NCBI GenBank assembly: GCA_003640385.1
Contig: RCAB01000267.1
Span: 1 to 64,000 of the forward strand
DNA length: 64,000 bases
Direction of reading: 5' to 3'
DNA from: Setaria digitata
Lineage: Eukaryota > Nematoda > Chromadorea > Rhabditida > Setariidae
In this document: piece by piece, positions 52,901 through 64,000 of the stretch
Layout of the letters: every line of letters begins with the position of its first letter
Numbering within the stretch: the stretch's first letter is position 1
Position numbers and translations under genes: made by a program
The notes under the pieces: generated by a model
Database searches by the model: none
The model's input: only the letters and a program-made list of their open reading frames with translations
Told to the model about the DNA's origin: nothing

Positions 52901-53626
52901 GTTACTATCACTTTGGTAAGGTTTGAGTTCAGCCATAAGTCATCGAAGATGTTTAAAAATTCCAAACAAAAACCTTTTTAACTTTGCAAATTAATTTGTT
53001 TTTTTTTTTAATGTAAGACTCTTTTAAAACGAATAGATTATTGCAATTAAAATTTAATAGAAATGCTAATAGTAGAAATCATTTCTCACCGGCAACTTTC
53101 CCACAGTAAATATTATTTATACAAAATATTAAAAAGCCATTATGCATGGAAACCAAAAAAAAATTTCGCTAGTGCCAAATTTTCTTATAATTTTTACAAG
53201 CTATTTGTTTTCTTTTTCTTTTAATTTTGGAAGAAAAACATAGAATTTTTACGATGATAAAACTACAGCAAACAGCTTACCTGTGCACACTTTGGCGCAA
53301 GCATCCGTTGGAACTGCTTGACGTTTATCATTTTGCGCAACTAAAATAAAATAAATTCTAGGAACTATACCAAATGATGACTTTATTAATAGTATATAAG
53401 GAAGTGCTATGAGTTTTTTTCTCTTATTAATTGTAATAATGATAAAAAGTAACAATAAAGCTATAATAACAATTAAAAATAACAATAATAATTGTACTAA
53501 TAAATATAGTTAATAATAACGGCAAGAATATCAATAATTAATAGCTGAAAAATTATATGTCATAGTATTAATGCTACCTGTCCAAGTGATAACGGCTTGC
53601 AGAAGAAGCAACCATTCGGGACACAT
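28967..53626 (-). CDS. Apolipophorin-like large lipid-transfer protein
   Basis: A secreted lipid carrier of the vitellogenin/apoB family. About 61 small exons give about 3,190 aa, close to insect apolipophorin II/I (about 3,300). Exon 1 (53578-53626) codes for a signal peptide, MCPEWLLLLQAVITW; an in-frame ATG at 53692 is the alternative start. Exons 53281-53340 and 51819-51976 open the lipoprotein N-terminal domain (KYDVGRSYVFDVTSRTILK), which continues through a helical part (about 49400-46500). A long beta-sheet region with alternating polar residues follows to about 36200, then amphipathic helices to 33200. A vWD domain starts at IIDGDRFITFDGRVFAFHA (32715-32920) and ends CEIVLPGRMHGRSSGLLGVN. 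Next come cysteine-rich segments and a vWA-like domain (HDVVFVVEERKCLDNYKEKL; RFGWVGFGGEGVHHEP, 29530-31110), then a CLNCQC...CRPC tail. No clear furin RXXR site was found. The junction at 38164-38340 is unresolved. Confidence 0.82.
29865..29931. repeat. TTA/TAC trinucleotide microsatellite
   Basis: Imperfect TTA triplets pass into six ACT triplets, inside an intron near the 3' end of the lipoprotein gene. Confidence 0.85.
31221..31236. repeat. GA dinucleotide run
   Basis: Eight GA repeats in an intron of the lipoprotein gene (CT on the coding strand, so pyrimidine-rich there). Confidence 0.85.
38285..38330. repeat. Short AT-rich tandem duplication
   Basis: The word taatttaaaccataatata occurs twice in tandem within a lipoprotein-gene intron, followed by a further partial copy. 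It is close to the one exon junction in that gene that I could not resolve. Confidence 0.7.
52173..52239. repeat. Tandem duplication, 31-bp units at 36-bp spacing
   Basis: A 31-bp segment containing tctactgttcaaaaatc occurs at 52173-52203 and again at 52209-52239, separated by five bases. It lies in the long intron (51977-53280) near the 5' end of the lipoprotein gene. Confidence 0.9.
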
Positions 53627-54410
53627 TATCGTTTGATAACTATCTTGGTGCTCCCGACAGGTATCCACAAGAGCAGTGATAACGACTGGCATTATTTCAG
53701 CACTATTTATTACGTTTAATATTACTGCCAAATATTATCAAAATGTTCAATCGGTTACTGATAATAGTATAGTCTATATTGTTCTCGAATTTCTCTTTTT
53801 TGATGGAATGGCGAAGACCGAACAAGACGGGAATAAGACCATCAGAATCAAAAAATGATAACTAATTGCCATACCAAAAAAAGGTTTAGTTGAGTACATG
53901 AGAAGTAGACAGTTGTTCTCAAACGATTAACTTCTCAACAACTAATCTGTTAAACGTGAATTTCACGTAACACTTCTGAAAATTCTGCAATTTATAAATT
54001 ACGAACCACATATTTGCTGCAATTGCGTGGGTTCCAATCTGCAGACGTGTATCATGCTCAACAGTCATGTAAAGTTTCTCTCAAGATAAATATCGCAAAA
54101 AGAGGCTTATTTTATCTATTGACTCAAATGTTGTGTGATCTCAGAACTTTCTGAACGAAGACATATACGTACCATACGTAACGTACGAGCAAGAATACAT
54201 ATATGCACGTGTGTGCAGGGTAGATGCTGGGAAAACGCTGGGACTAGTCTTTTTCATAGTGGCTTTTGATGTGGAAGGGGCGAGAGGGGGGTGGTTTTCA
54301 GTTTGTGCCAATTTTCTGTCGTAGTGTGCTTGGGCGTGGTTGCGTGAACGTGAAATGCGCAGCAGGTAGCTCGTAACGCTGGATTAGAGGTGGTAACAAC
54401 TTTCGTTTGT
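53627..54410. promoter_or_regulatory. Divergent promoter region, lipoprotein gene / XRN1
   Basis: About 780 bp between the lipoprotein start (minus) and the XRN1 leader (plus). The half near XRN1 (54190-54390) is clearly richer in G, with a purine-rich word gagaggggggtgg near 54281, and precedes the XRN1 start. No TATA element or named site could be assigned. Confidence 0.45.
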
Positions 54411-54412
54411 AG
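54411..54412 (+). promoter_or_regulatory. Possible spliced-leader acceptor for XRN1
   Basis: tttcgtttgtag ends here, 12 nt before the ATG. A very short leader after a pyrimidine-rich acceptor fits nematode trans-splicing. Confidence 0.4.
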
Positions 54413-54424
54413 TTTACTATTGAA

Positions 54425-57400
54425 ATGGGTGTGCCGAAATTTTATCGATGGATTAGCGAGCGTTATCCGTGCCTAAGTGAAGTGATTCAAGATGAACAGG
54501 TCGGTTGATATGTTCAAGTTTAAACTTATGCTCTGCAACTTATTATACAGCTGAAGAATTTTTGCATTGGCGTCAAGATAAGCGTGATGGAAACATGCAA
54601 TAACCAGTTAAATGAGTTAGAAAGTGATCAGTAAATGGTAATTGTTGGCAAAAAGTTGGATCCATTTATTTTCCCTCTAGTATCACAGAACAGAGTTGGG
54701 GTGCTAAATTCTTTGTCTTGTTATTTTGTAATTGCGAGTCGTCAGTGTTACAAACAGTGCAGGAATTTCGGTAATTTCAGATTCCAGAATTCGATAATTT
54801 ATATTTGGATATGAATGGTATAATCCATGGCTGTTCGCATCCGGATGATGAGGATGTTTCGTTTCGAATTTCCGAGGAACAAATATTCCGTGACATTTTC
54901 AATTATATTGATGTGGGTAAAGTGGTGTTTTCTGTGAAAAAAAAAAGTCACCACATTAATATTCCTCATTTTATTTCCTTTACTTTCAGTTTCTTTTTGG
55001 TATAATTAAACCGAAAAAGCTATTTTTCTTAGCTGTCGATGGTGTAGCACCACGTGCAAAAATGAATCAGCAAAGAGCGCGGCGTTTTATGTTGGTCTTT
55101 TTCTTTCCTATGCTTTTTACTGCCGTAGCTTCCCTTTGCATGCTTGTTCTTGGTACGGAAGTTACTTTTATATTTCTCTACTTCAGCATTACATTATTAG
55201 GATATTATAAATTAAATGGTAATGCTGAGGGAGGTATAGTGAAGCAGAAAAAATGGATATGTTGTTAATCATTTAGGTCGGCAAAAAATACACGAGAAGC
55301 TTTAAAAAAAGCAAAGAAGAAGGGAATAGAGATTCCGAATGAGAAGCCATTTGATTCGAATTGCATTACACCAGGTTTTCATAAAATCATACTATCTATC
55401 TGATTTGCTTTAACGCCTGGAGAATTTGCATTCCAAATTTGGTACTTTTAATCCAGCAACATATACTACTTTATTTTTTTTTTATTACATGTCCTGAAAT
55501 TAAATCAATTAAATGTCAACCTTGTTTGTTAGCAAAAAAACTGAAAAGACATCTGGGTTAGAGCACTTGACTGTAATAAAAATTGATCACTTGTAAATTC
55601 CAATGACATTAACATGTCACTGGTACATTGTCATTGTCCACCATTGTAACATTGGTTCACTTAAGGTACTCACTTTATGGCTCGTCTCCATGAACATTTG
55701 CAATATTTTCTACAAATGAAGATTACAACTGACAGTTGCTGGCAAGGATTACGAATATATCTTTCGGGGCATAATGTTAGTTGTAGCTGATATACTTTTT
55801 ATCACGGTTGTTTGACTGAACCAGAGATCTTGCAGTAAAGTAGTTGTTTTAATTCATGATCTTATTTTTTTTTTTCATTATCATTCTTAGATATTATGAA
55901 CCTGATGTTTACTGAGCTCCTATATCATTTTCTCACCGAAAATCAAGTGAACTTTTTGCGTACGAAAATTCTTTGATTTGCAGTGCCCTGGAGAAGGTGA
56001 ACATAAGATAATGGATTTTATACGAAGTGAAAGAAGTCGCTCTGATTACGATGCTAATACAAGACATTGCTTATATGGTCTTGATGCAGATTTGGTAGGT
56101 TCTTCTCATGTTTTTCATCGTACAAGGGTGATCAAGTACAATGATTATAACATTAATCATATATGCAGATAATGCTGGGAATGTGTTCACATGAACCTCA
56201 TTTTGCGTTATTACGAGAAGAAGTGAAATTCGGGCGGCCAAAAAATCGTAGTGGGAAACACAGGTCCAATTTCCTAACTTTGTATAAAAGAATTATAGCT
56301 ATGAATAGGAATGGCTAATCAGAGTCAGTTTTACTTTGAAAAGATTTCCTGATTTTGCAATGACTGAAAATTTCTAGCTGTTATCTTTGAAAAATTTCCA
56401 TCATTACGATGTTGGATATTTTTCGATCTTGGTCTGCTTGGAACTATTCAGATTTTGTTTAGCGGAAATTCAAATTTGGTGAGTAGGAGCCTAAAATTAA
56501 GACCAAATGATAAACACAAAATATTTTGCTTGAAATAAAATACATTTCGCTCTTAAAAGCGTCTTTTATGTTTACTGTCACTAAAAGTTCAATGCATTTA
56601 GGAGTGGAGTCGAAGGAATAACATTTCATTTACTGCATCTTTCTCTGCTGCGAGAATATCTTTCATGGGAATTCCACTCATTAAAGGTAAAGTTTTTGTC
56701 TTTGGTTTTATATTTTTCAGTAAAATTTTTTTAAAGAAATGTGCATATTTGAAAATATATGCTGGTTTTAAATTTCAGGAAAAACTGTCCTTCGATTATA
56801 ATTTGGAATCAATTATTGATGATTGGGTGCTTATGGGTTTTCTTGTCGGCAACGATTTTATACCTCACCTACCTCATGTTCATATACATGAAGATGCTTT
56901 ACCACTTCTTTATGCCACCTATAATGAAGTATTACCTCAATTAGATGGTGAGAGAAGTCTTTACTAGTAATTTTTGGCGAAAATTATTAGGCAGGACGGC
57001 TGAAACAATTGATTAAACATGAAATTCTGTGGATCGCTGATGTTCGATCTAATTTAATAACAGTTATGTTTATCTGGTGGACGAACTCTACGAAATGTAT
57101 CCAAGTAGTTTTGTATTGATATTTTAGCAGTATTTGCAGGTTATATCAATGAAGCGGGTGTTTTAAACTTGAAACGTTTCGAAATTTTCCTGAAAAGTTT
57201 TGCGAAAAATGATAAGAAGAATTTTATCGAGCAGATGGATGATGAAGCGTATCTCGCTTCGAAAAGGACAGCCATTCCTTGGCGGGGCATTACTTCTCAA
57301 AATGATGAAGAAAATTGTGTTTGTTTTACTTATTTTCATAAAATTTAACTAGATCCCTCTTTGTTTTGTTCTACTATAGTTGATTTTTCTTTGCGGATAT

Positions 57401-60029
57401 TTTAGCCATTATAGATACGTGAAAATTTTGTTAGCAATCCTTATCTAATTGTTAATTATTTTAGGATAAGGATTTGCGGTCGTTCGCTGTTTCTAAAATC
57501 GAAAATAATGAAATTACTGGAAATGACGCTCATAAAGGAGCATTTGACTCGGACAGTGATACTTCTGACAATTGCACAGATGATCCAAAAATTTTGACTG
57601 CTACTAAAGCATTATGTCGTAAGTTCCGCAACAAATAAAAATGGAAACTTTGATTACTTATGATTCGTTGTTTGACTGTTAACTCCAAAGATGGTTTTAT
57701 CTAGATGGATATTTTGGCCTGAACAAAGATTCGGATGACGACCTGCCGGATGTTTTGCTCGATAATGAAAGCTACGAAAATGACTGTAATGTAAGTTTAG
57801 TAGACGTTTTGATCGGTGCAAATCATACATGCTGTTTTACAGTACTGATATTTTGCATCGGATTTCATCGATCCATCTTTAGTCGTTGTAGCACTGTTAT
57901 GGTCCTACTGTTGTTTTATCGTTTTTCTTTCAGTTGTCTTGGAATTCCGTAGTCAGCCGAGCCTTCAGGAATCACAAACGTGATTATTATAATGATAAGA
58001 TGATGTATAAAAACATAAGTAAGGAAGAACTTCGTGAACAAGCAGAAGGATATATCCGTGCAATTCAGTGGAACTTACATTATTATTATCATGGATGTTG
58101 TAGTTGGAGCTGGTATCTTTCTTGGGGACTGCATTTTTCAAATGAACTGACTCTTATTTCGTCATTTCTCTCTTTTTTTTTTTTTTTTTTTTTTTTTTGT
58201 TTCTAGGTTTTATCCACACCATTATGCTCCGTACATATCGGATATTTCTGATTTCACCGAAATGGAAATGAATTTTGATTTGAATGAGCCATTCAAGCCG
58301 TTTGAGCAGTTGTTGGCTGTGCTGCCATCAGCTAGTGCCGATTGTTTGCCACCTCCTTATCAAGTAATACATTTATAACTGCTTCCATTATCCGAGGGCA
58401 GCTTTATCAGTTCATCTCTTTTGATTGATTGCAATCACAATGGCTTAATTAGCAAATTGCGGTCATATTCTTTTCATAAAGGATCCAACACAATAGCCGG
58501 AAAATTTATTTTCACCTGGTGTGCATATATGTACAACCTAGGAACTGATGCTTGATCCGAAGAGTCCAATCATTGATTTTTATCCGGAAGAATTCGACAC
58601 TGATTTGAATGGCAAGAAAAATGATTGGGAAGCTGTGGTTCTAATACCATTTATTAAGGAAGATCGTCTTTTACAAGCCATGGCTACGAAAAAGGCTTTG
58701 TTAAACGATGAAGTATATGTTTCTTCTGTTTCTTTTCCTATTCTTTTAATTAAATATCTTGTAAACAATACTCAGTTACTTTGGATTCTTGATGAATTGG
58801 TTTTTAAAGGAACTCCAGAGAAATGTACATGGTCCACATCTGCTCTTTAGTTATGATCCGTCATCACCACATATTCTGAAATCTACTTACCCTGGCATTT
58901 TTCCCGACATTCAGAAGTGCACCGCAAAGTGAGTGCTTCGTGTTGGTTTTGTTGATAGTCGATGTAAATTATTTTTTAGATTTTTTATTAATCTTGATGC
59001 TTTTTAGTTTCAGATCAGTTTTTTCTTTTTTCGTGAACAGATATCATTTAGGGTGGAAAAATTAGAAATGAACCAGTTCCGATTACCACGCAGTCATATA
59101 ATACACGGTTTATTGCCTGGAGTGAAGTTGGATGTTGTGTTTCCCGGCTTCCCTACAATGAAACATATACCTCATATTGCTGAGCTTCATTTTGCGGATA
59201 TCAAAGTATTCCAACAGCCATCTAAAAAACAATCGATGATTCTTAAAATTGTAGACAGGCCAGAGTTTGGAAAGGTCAATTTTTTGATTTTCAATAATGA
59301 ATCATCCGGTACTAAATTATTGGTTAGCAGAAGCTGAACATATTGAACTGTGCTGTAAGTATTACAAACACCTAGAACTTGCTTCAGAAATATGGAATAG
59401 ATATACTCTAACAGTCCAATTTATGTGAAAACAGTAACTGCACGTCGGCTGAAGGGTAGCCTGAAAATATGCCTTGAAATAGCTGCATTCATTTTTGAGC
59501 ATTAGTTTAGATGGTTGCAAATATTTGCCTCAAATATGAATGAATGAAATACTGTGACTCGTTAAATATTGTGCAGTATTTTGCAGGATATGCTGGAAAT
59601 AGCATTTGACTTGGTTGGAGCAGAAGTGCATGTGAATTGGCCTATGCTTCAGAAGGCTTTGGTGCAGGAACTGTGGACTTCTAATAAAAAGTTTATCTTC
59701 TCAAATTTATGTTGCCACTGAACCAGCTATAGCTTAATTAATAGCCAAGTTAAACGAATGATTTGATTTGGTGGATCTCTTACCAGAAACCTATATAACT
59801 GCAGCAGGATGCAGTCAAATTCAAATGACTGCCCAGAAGATGTACCGTGGTGAATCAGCGTGCATTCGTGATGGTTTCGCAAATTTCTGGCTATGTTATA
59901 ATGGGAAATAAACGCAGTTCTTTTCCAGATATAGCAAAAGCATTGACGAAGAAATTATTTGCAAGGACCTGTCAAAGGAAGAACAAGAAACATACAAAAG
60001 TTATACAGCTATAGCTCGAAGGAAGTGAG

Positions 60030-60067
<38 letters not shown>

Positions 60068-63000
60068 TTGTTTCGAAGGACAACAAGTAGTATATATATA
60101 TATATAGAACTTGACCTAGACTCATGAGAATATGTATATCTTCATATTTGCTTTAGGAGCTTTTGAAGATTATATCTAAAAATTCACAATTTGAATTTTA
60201 TATTTTGTTGTGTTATTCAAGATTCTCAACTAATGTCTTTCTATAGTGAATTCGAAAGAAGAGGTATTGAAGCTGGTGAGCAGAAAGGTTTGGCTTTAGT
60301 TCGAGCAGTACAAGGGTCGCGAAAATGTTTCGAAGGACAACAAGTAGTAACTAAGCGATCCTATACTAATTCCGATAATGCAGTTCCCGTGTCACTATCT
60401 CTTGTGGTGCAGGTTAGTTTGTTTGGGCATTATACTTTATTTTATTCTGTAATAAATGCAAGCTATCAAAGGGAAATGAAACTGGAACATCTTAGGTAAT
60501 GTTTTTGTAATAATCGCGGTAGCTTGAGATAAATCAGTGATCTCTAGCATAATTCTTCTTCTATTCGATTTTTCAGAATGCATTAGAGGATTGGGATTCT
60601 GTTTGTTCCTTTGAGGATGTATTTCCAATCAACGCAAATGTTTTCATTTCTTCCGTTGAAAGTAAATATTATGGTTTCTGTGGATTCATTAAGGAAAATC
60701 ACTTGGCAATGAAAGGTGAAGTTTTTTTTTTTTTTACATTCTTCGAATAAATATTCTGTACTGAACTAATTTGTTAACTTTGATTTGTTCTTTATTATAG
60801 GGACACTTACTGTTTCGTGTAGAATCCCGCCAATGGCGAATGTAAACTTTTGCGATGTGGTGGCAAATTATGATAAATATTCCTTGAAGTGGTATAGTAC
60901 TCATGAAGTGGCAAGCTTTTTGCGTAGTAAGTTTGAAGTTTTTTTTGAAAACACAAACTTCATTTCTTAGGTTTTTTTGTCAGTGCTTTCTTGATCTTTT
61001 TCTGGACAGTGTTTGATTTCAGTTAAAAATTTTTAGCTACTGCTGATGTTGTTAGTCGTATAACCGGATGTGTTTATGCTTCACTGGATGAATCGGATTC
61101 CGTATCATCGAAATTTGTCCCAGCGAACAAAGTTAACATTGGCCTTGAACTGAAATTCTCGAAAAGAAACCAAATTGTTTGTTCTTTTTTAGATTTTGGG
61201 ATCCCTATATTTTGCAAAAAACTGCATATTTAAAGTTTTGCAAGTACTTTTCTTTCCAAATTAAAATCATATACAGTTGTTAAAAGAAGAGAATTGCAAG
61301 ATTGTTTTTACAAAAATAATGCAGTTATATTCAGATGCCAGATTTCACCCGTCGATCATCAGATGGGCATTGGTTATATTCGTCAAAAGCATTCGAGATG
61401 ATTCGAAATTACAGGACAAGGTATTATTTAATATGGACCTTGTTTGTTTAAAGTAAGGAAGAATCAAATGAAGGTTTAAAGATGAGGTCAAATTGAATGA
61501 GACTATTTCGTGGAAGTAGCACTGAAGTGTTTTGAATTAAAATTGAATTACTTTGATTAATACCAATGTGTTTGATACATTTAATACATTATAAGTTGTC
61601 ATAGGAATTATAATTATTTTTTTTTTCACTCTCTTTTTAGAATACCCTCGTAATGAACCATTGTCTGCAGGTATCCCGGAGTATTCAGATATCTTGAGAA
61701 ATTGGACAACTTTCTTGGATACATTCTTGTCAAACAAATATTTCCGGAGTTTAAGGGAAAAGAATTACATGCAAAGTTTGAGGGTAAATTTTCGATATTT
61801 GAGATAAGCTTTGGCGTGGAATTGTTTTCATTCTGTGACGTATGCTACAACTTGTAATTTTCTGTTATGCTAAAGTATATACTAAAGTCATTGTGTTATT
61901 TTTTTCTTTTTGTTTTTGAAGTCCAAAATGCTAATATGCTACTAATTCGCTTTCCACTTTGTTGTTGAAGATGGTATTTATAATATCCAGCAAAGTTAAC
62001 GTAATGACTTGAGAAACACTAAAACATTTTAGAATTGAAACGATTTTTATGTGCTGTAACGGGAAAGGATACTCTGGAATCGGCTGACGGTGTTTTTGTG
62101 GACTCTGCTATTGTGAAAGAAATTGAGAAACGAACGCAACAGGCAGTTTCTGGAGACACAGCAAAAGAAATCTACAAACGACTTGCTGTAAAACCTCGTG
62201 CCATTTTCATGGTGTGTGGCCTTAGAAAGACTCATTAAATCTTTACATCGAGGAAAACACTTCACAATTATTTTAAAGAGATGGAGAGTTGAAATGAAAT
62301 GGTTATATCGTGTTCATCATTGTACCTTAATAAAATTGGTTCAGGCAGAATTGTGTAAAGGAAATTTCGTGCCAGACCCAAAAGCTGAATTTCGTTTGCT
62401 CGACCGGGTCGTTTGTGTCAAAAAACTCCATGCAGCACCGTTTGGCGAATTCGGTACTGTTATTGGACTTCTTAATACACCATCTGGAAAGAAGGTTGAT
62501 GTTTTATTCGACAAGCCGTATTTTGGAGGACGGATTATGCGGTTTGTTTATTTCCGACTTTTTCGCTGGAGGACTATCTAATTCTTACTAATTGTAATGT
62601 AGTTGCGGCTGAGTGATGAATGGGAGAGTTGAATTATTCCTTTAGTTCAAGAGAAGCCGAGAAGGGAATTTGTCGTCGTCTAACACAAGTCAGAGTGGTA
62701 TTGGTCGCTTAAAAGACTAAGCGACAGTCTAACTGGACATCTTAGAGATTTTTTCCAAATAAGGCATGCAGTATTTTATAGTTATCATTTATCTTTACAT
62801 TTCACGTATATTTGTTGTTCACATTTCTTAATATAATATGTTTTTTCAGAGACAGTAAAGCGAGTGGAGCTCGACTCTCCATATCATCATTAATTAACAT
62901 AACGCATGGTAAACGAATGCGGAAAGAAATTGGACAAGTCTCAAAAACAGTAACGACTAATCATGAACCAGCAGATTTCCAACGCAACGTGTGCTTTAAT

Positions 63001-64000
63001 AAAGAATATTCATTTAGTGGATTTCAGCAAAAGATTCCATTTGGAACGTCTGGAATAGTTCCAAGGAATAAATTATCCACTGCGGAAGCGGTAAGTTTTA
63101 CATTATCTCCTTTTTCAAACTTTTTCAAAGCAGGCATATCTTATTTGATGAGTTTGAAAATACGAATAAGTTTTATGGTTATCTGAAAGATATGAAAGAT
63201 TTCAGATTTTAATGGCACTATATTGAAAGTAATATAAGTTATTGACAGTTATAGTTAAAATTGATTTTTGAATGAATGATCTTTATCTATCTTTGTATTT
63301 GTAGTGGCTTAGCAGTACTGTTCGATGAAAATTAGCTTGAAAATTTGAATGCTCAAATTTGAATCAAATTTTTTGAAAAAAGGTTTCCTTAATTGTCTGC
63401 TTTCGGATTTTTTTCTTGCAGCAAAATTATCGCAAACTGTATTCTGCATATCTTCTTCTTAACTTTAGGTTATTCGAATCTATCACTTATTAGCAGCTAT
63501 TACAGGGAGCACGTACTACGAGAAGTGAATGGAGTCTCCAGTCACTGTGTCCGAATGATTCGTTGCCCGGTAATGATTTTAGATTCAGGACTGGAGAATA
63601 TTCTTCATCTGTGGTTACACATGGCGGTGAGATAAGGGGTAAGGATACAGCAGCGTTTAGTGAGAAGCGAAAATCACAAGCTAAGCCTTCACATATATTT
63701 GTGAGCAACTCATGCAGTTCCGGTTATCAGGTAACTTTCTATTCCTGGTTGTTCATTTGCTGTGATTCATTGTGATGTTATTTTAATCTTCGTCTTTTAT
63801 TTAGCGGCTTTCTTGGAATGTTTTTCTTTCCGTTTCTTTTTTTGGCTTATGAAACGGTGGAAATCGAATATTTTAAAATAAGTTTACGAATCAGTGGATT
63901 AAATTTCAAAGCATTGCAGGTTCCCAAAGGAGAAGAAAAAACATTTGGGGGCAAACGGAACACGAATATAGTACCGTATTCGGAAAAAATTAAGCATTCA
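54425..64000 (+). CDS. xrn-1: XRN1, cytoplasmic 5'-3' exoribonuclease (3' end outside window)
   Basis: Degrades decapped mRNA in the cytoplasm (family knowledge). 31 exons, from 54425-54499 to 63920-64000, give about 1,390 aa; all exon phases agree. The start [15 protein letters not shown] is the family signature. Conserved acidic residues that bind metal are all visible: [37 protein letters not shown] and [30 protein letters not shown] and the [13 protein letters not shown] block continue the nuclease core. The middle and SH3-like parts ([34 protein letters not shown]) follow human XRN1 (1,706 aa), excluding XRN2. Two features stand out: a 20-nt microexon at 61454-61473 and a donor at 61776 (CAAA/GTTTGA), both required to keep the frame. 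The last 300 or so residues lie beyond the window. Confidence 0.94.
58173..58198 (+). repeat. Poly-T run before an XRN1 acceptor
   Basis: 26 consecutive T, ending eight bases before the acceptor of the exon at 58207. It is an extreme pyrimidine tract; its length is probably variable and prone to sequencing error. Confidence 0.95.
60034..60064. repeat. TA dinucleotide run
   Basis: About 15 TA units in an XRN1 intron, followed after the duplicated segment at 60069 by a second TA run (60091-60106). Confidence 0.95.
60069..60092 (+). repeat. Intronic copy of an XRN1 exon segment
   Basis: 24 bases are identical to coding positions 60326-60349 of the downstream XRN1 exon (the part coding for CFEGQQVV). 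The copy sits in the preceding intron, wedged between two TA runs. Confidence 0.9.

Noticed and set aside
56384..56518. Possible extra XRN1 exon (hydrophobic, ending in a good donor)
   Set aside because: In the phase required it reaches a stop after three codons; skipping it joins KHR to [15 protein letters not shown] exactly as in the family.
59395..59460. Possible XRN1 exon reading [13 protein letters not shown]
   Set aside because: Direct joining of 59274 to 59587 keeps frame and family alignment without it.
63421..63472. Possible XRN1 exon reading [15 protein letters not shown]
   Set aside because: Its end phase does not fit the next exon; joining 63090 to 63506 does.
1..64000. CRISPR arrays, prophage, bacterial inserts (for example Wolbachia transfers) and transposons
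   Set aside because: None seen: no regular spacer-repeat arrays, no intronless bacterial-type genes, no terminal inverted repeats or transposase/reverse-transcriptase motifs.

Overview
The window is nuclear DNA of a nematode, most likely a filarial or other spirurid species (inference). It is AT-rich, the genes are split into many small exons (mostly 60-230 nt), splice acceptors are of the TTTCAG type, and short 5' leaders are preceded by acceptor-like sites suited to spliced-leader trans-splicing. The proteins are animal ones. No bacterial operon, insertion sequence, CRISPR array, rRNA or tRNA was seen. I worked only by reading and translating; exon borders were set by reading frame, GT/AG sites and remembered family sequences.

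Layout. 1-8470: no convincing gene; a CATT-rich tract, a TGCA-rich patch and a five-copy 28-bp minisatellite. 8471-20709 (-): an SHPRH-type SNF2 helicase / RING ubiquitin ligase in about 31 exons. 21403-22662 (-): a two-exon RCC1-repeat protein resembling RCCD1, upstream of SHPRH on the same strand. 23085-24262 (+): a five-exon NUDT9-type ADP-ribose pyrophosphatase, divergent from the RCC1 gene across about 420 bp. 25015-27224 (+): a three-exon SRSF2/SC35-type SR splicing factor with a candidate poison exon in its second intron. 28967-53626 (-): a gene of about 61 exons and 25 kb for a large apolipophorin-like lipid-transfer protein (about 3,190 aa) with signal peptide, lipoprotein N-terminal domain, vWD and a C-terminal vWA-like domain. 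54425-64000 (+, cut by the window edge): XRN1, the cytoplasmic 5'-3' exoribonuclease; 31 exons giving about 1,390 aa in an unbroken reading frame.

The genes do not form one pathway. SHPRH (damage-linked ubiquitination) and the RCC1 protein both suggest chromatin work and lie in tandem; the SR factor and XRN1 both handle mRNA; the lipoprotein is a secreted lipid carrier; NUDT9 cleans up ADP-ribose. The best leads are the apolipophorin-like protein in a nematode, the candidate autoregulatory exon of the SR gene, three GC-AG introns sharing one donor, an abnormal splice acceptor right before the SHPRH Walker A motif, and a 20-nt microexon in XRN1.
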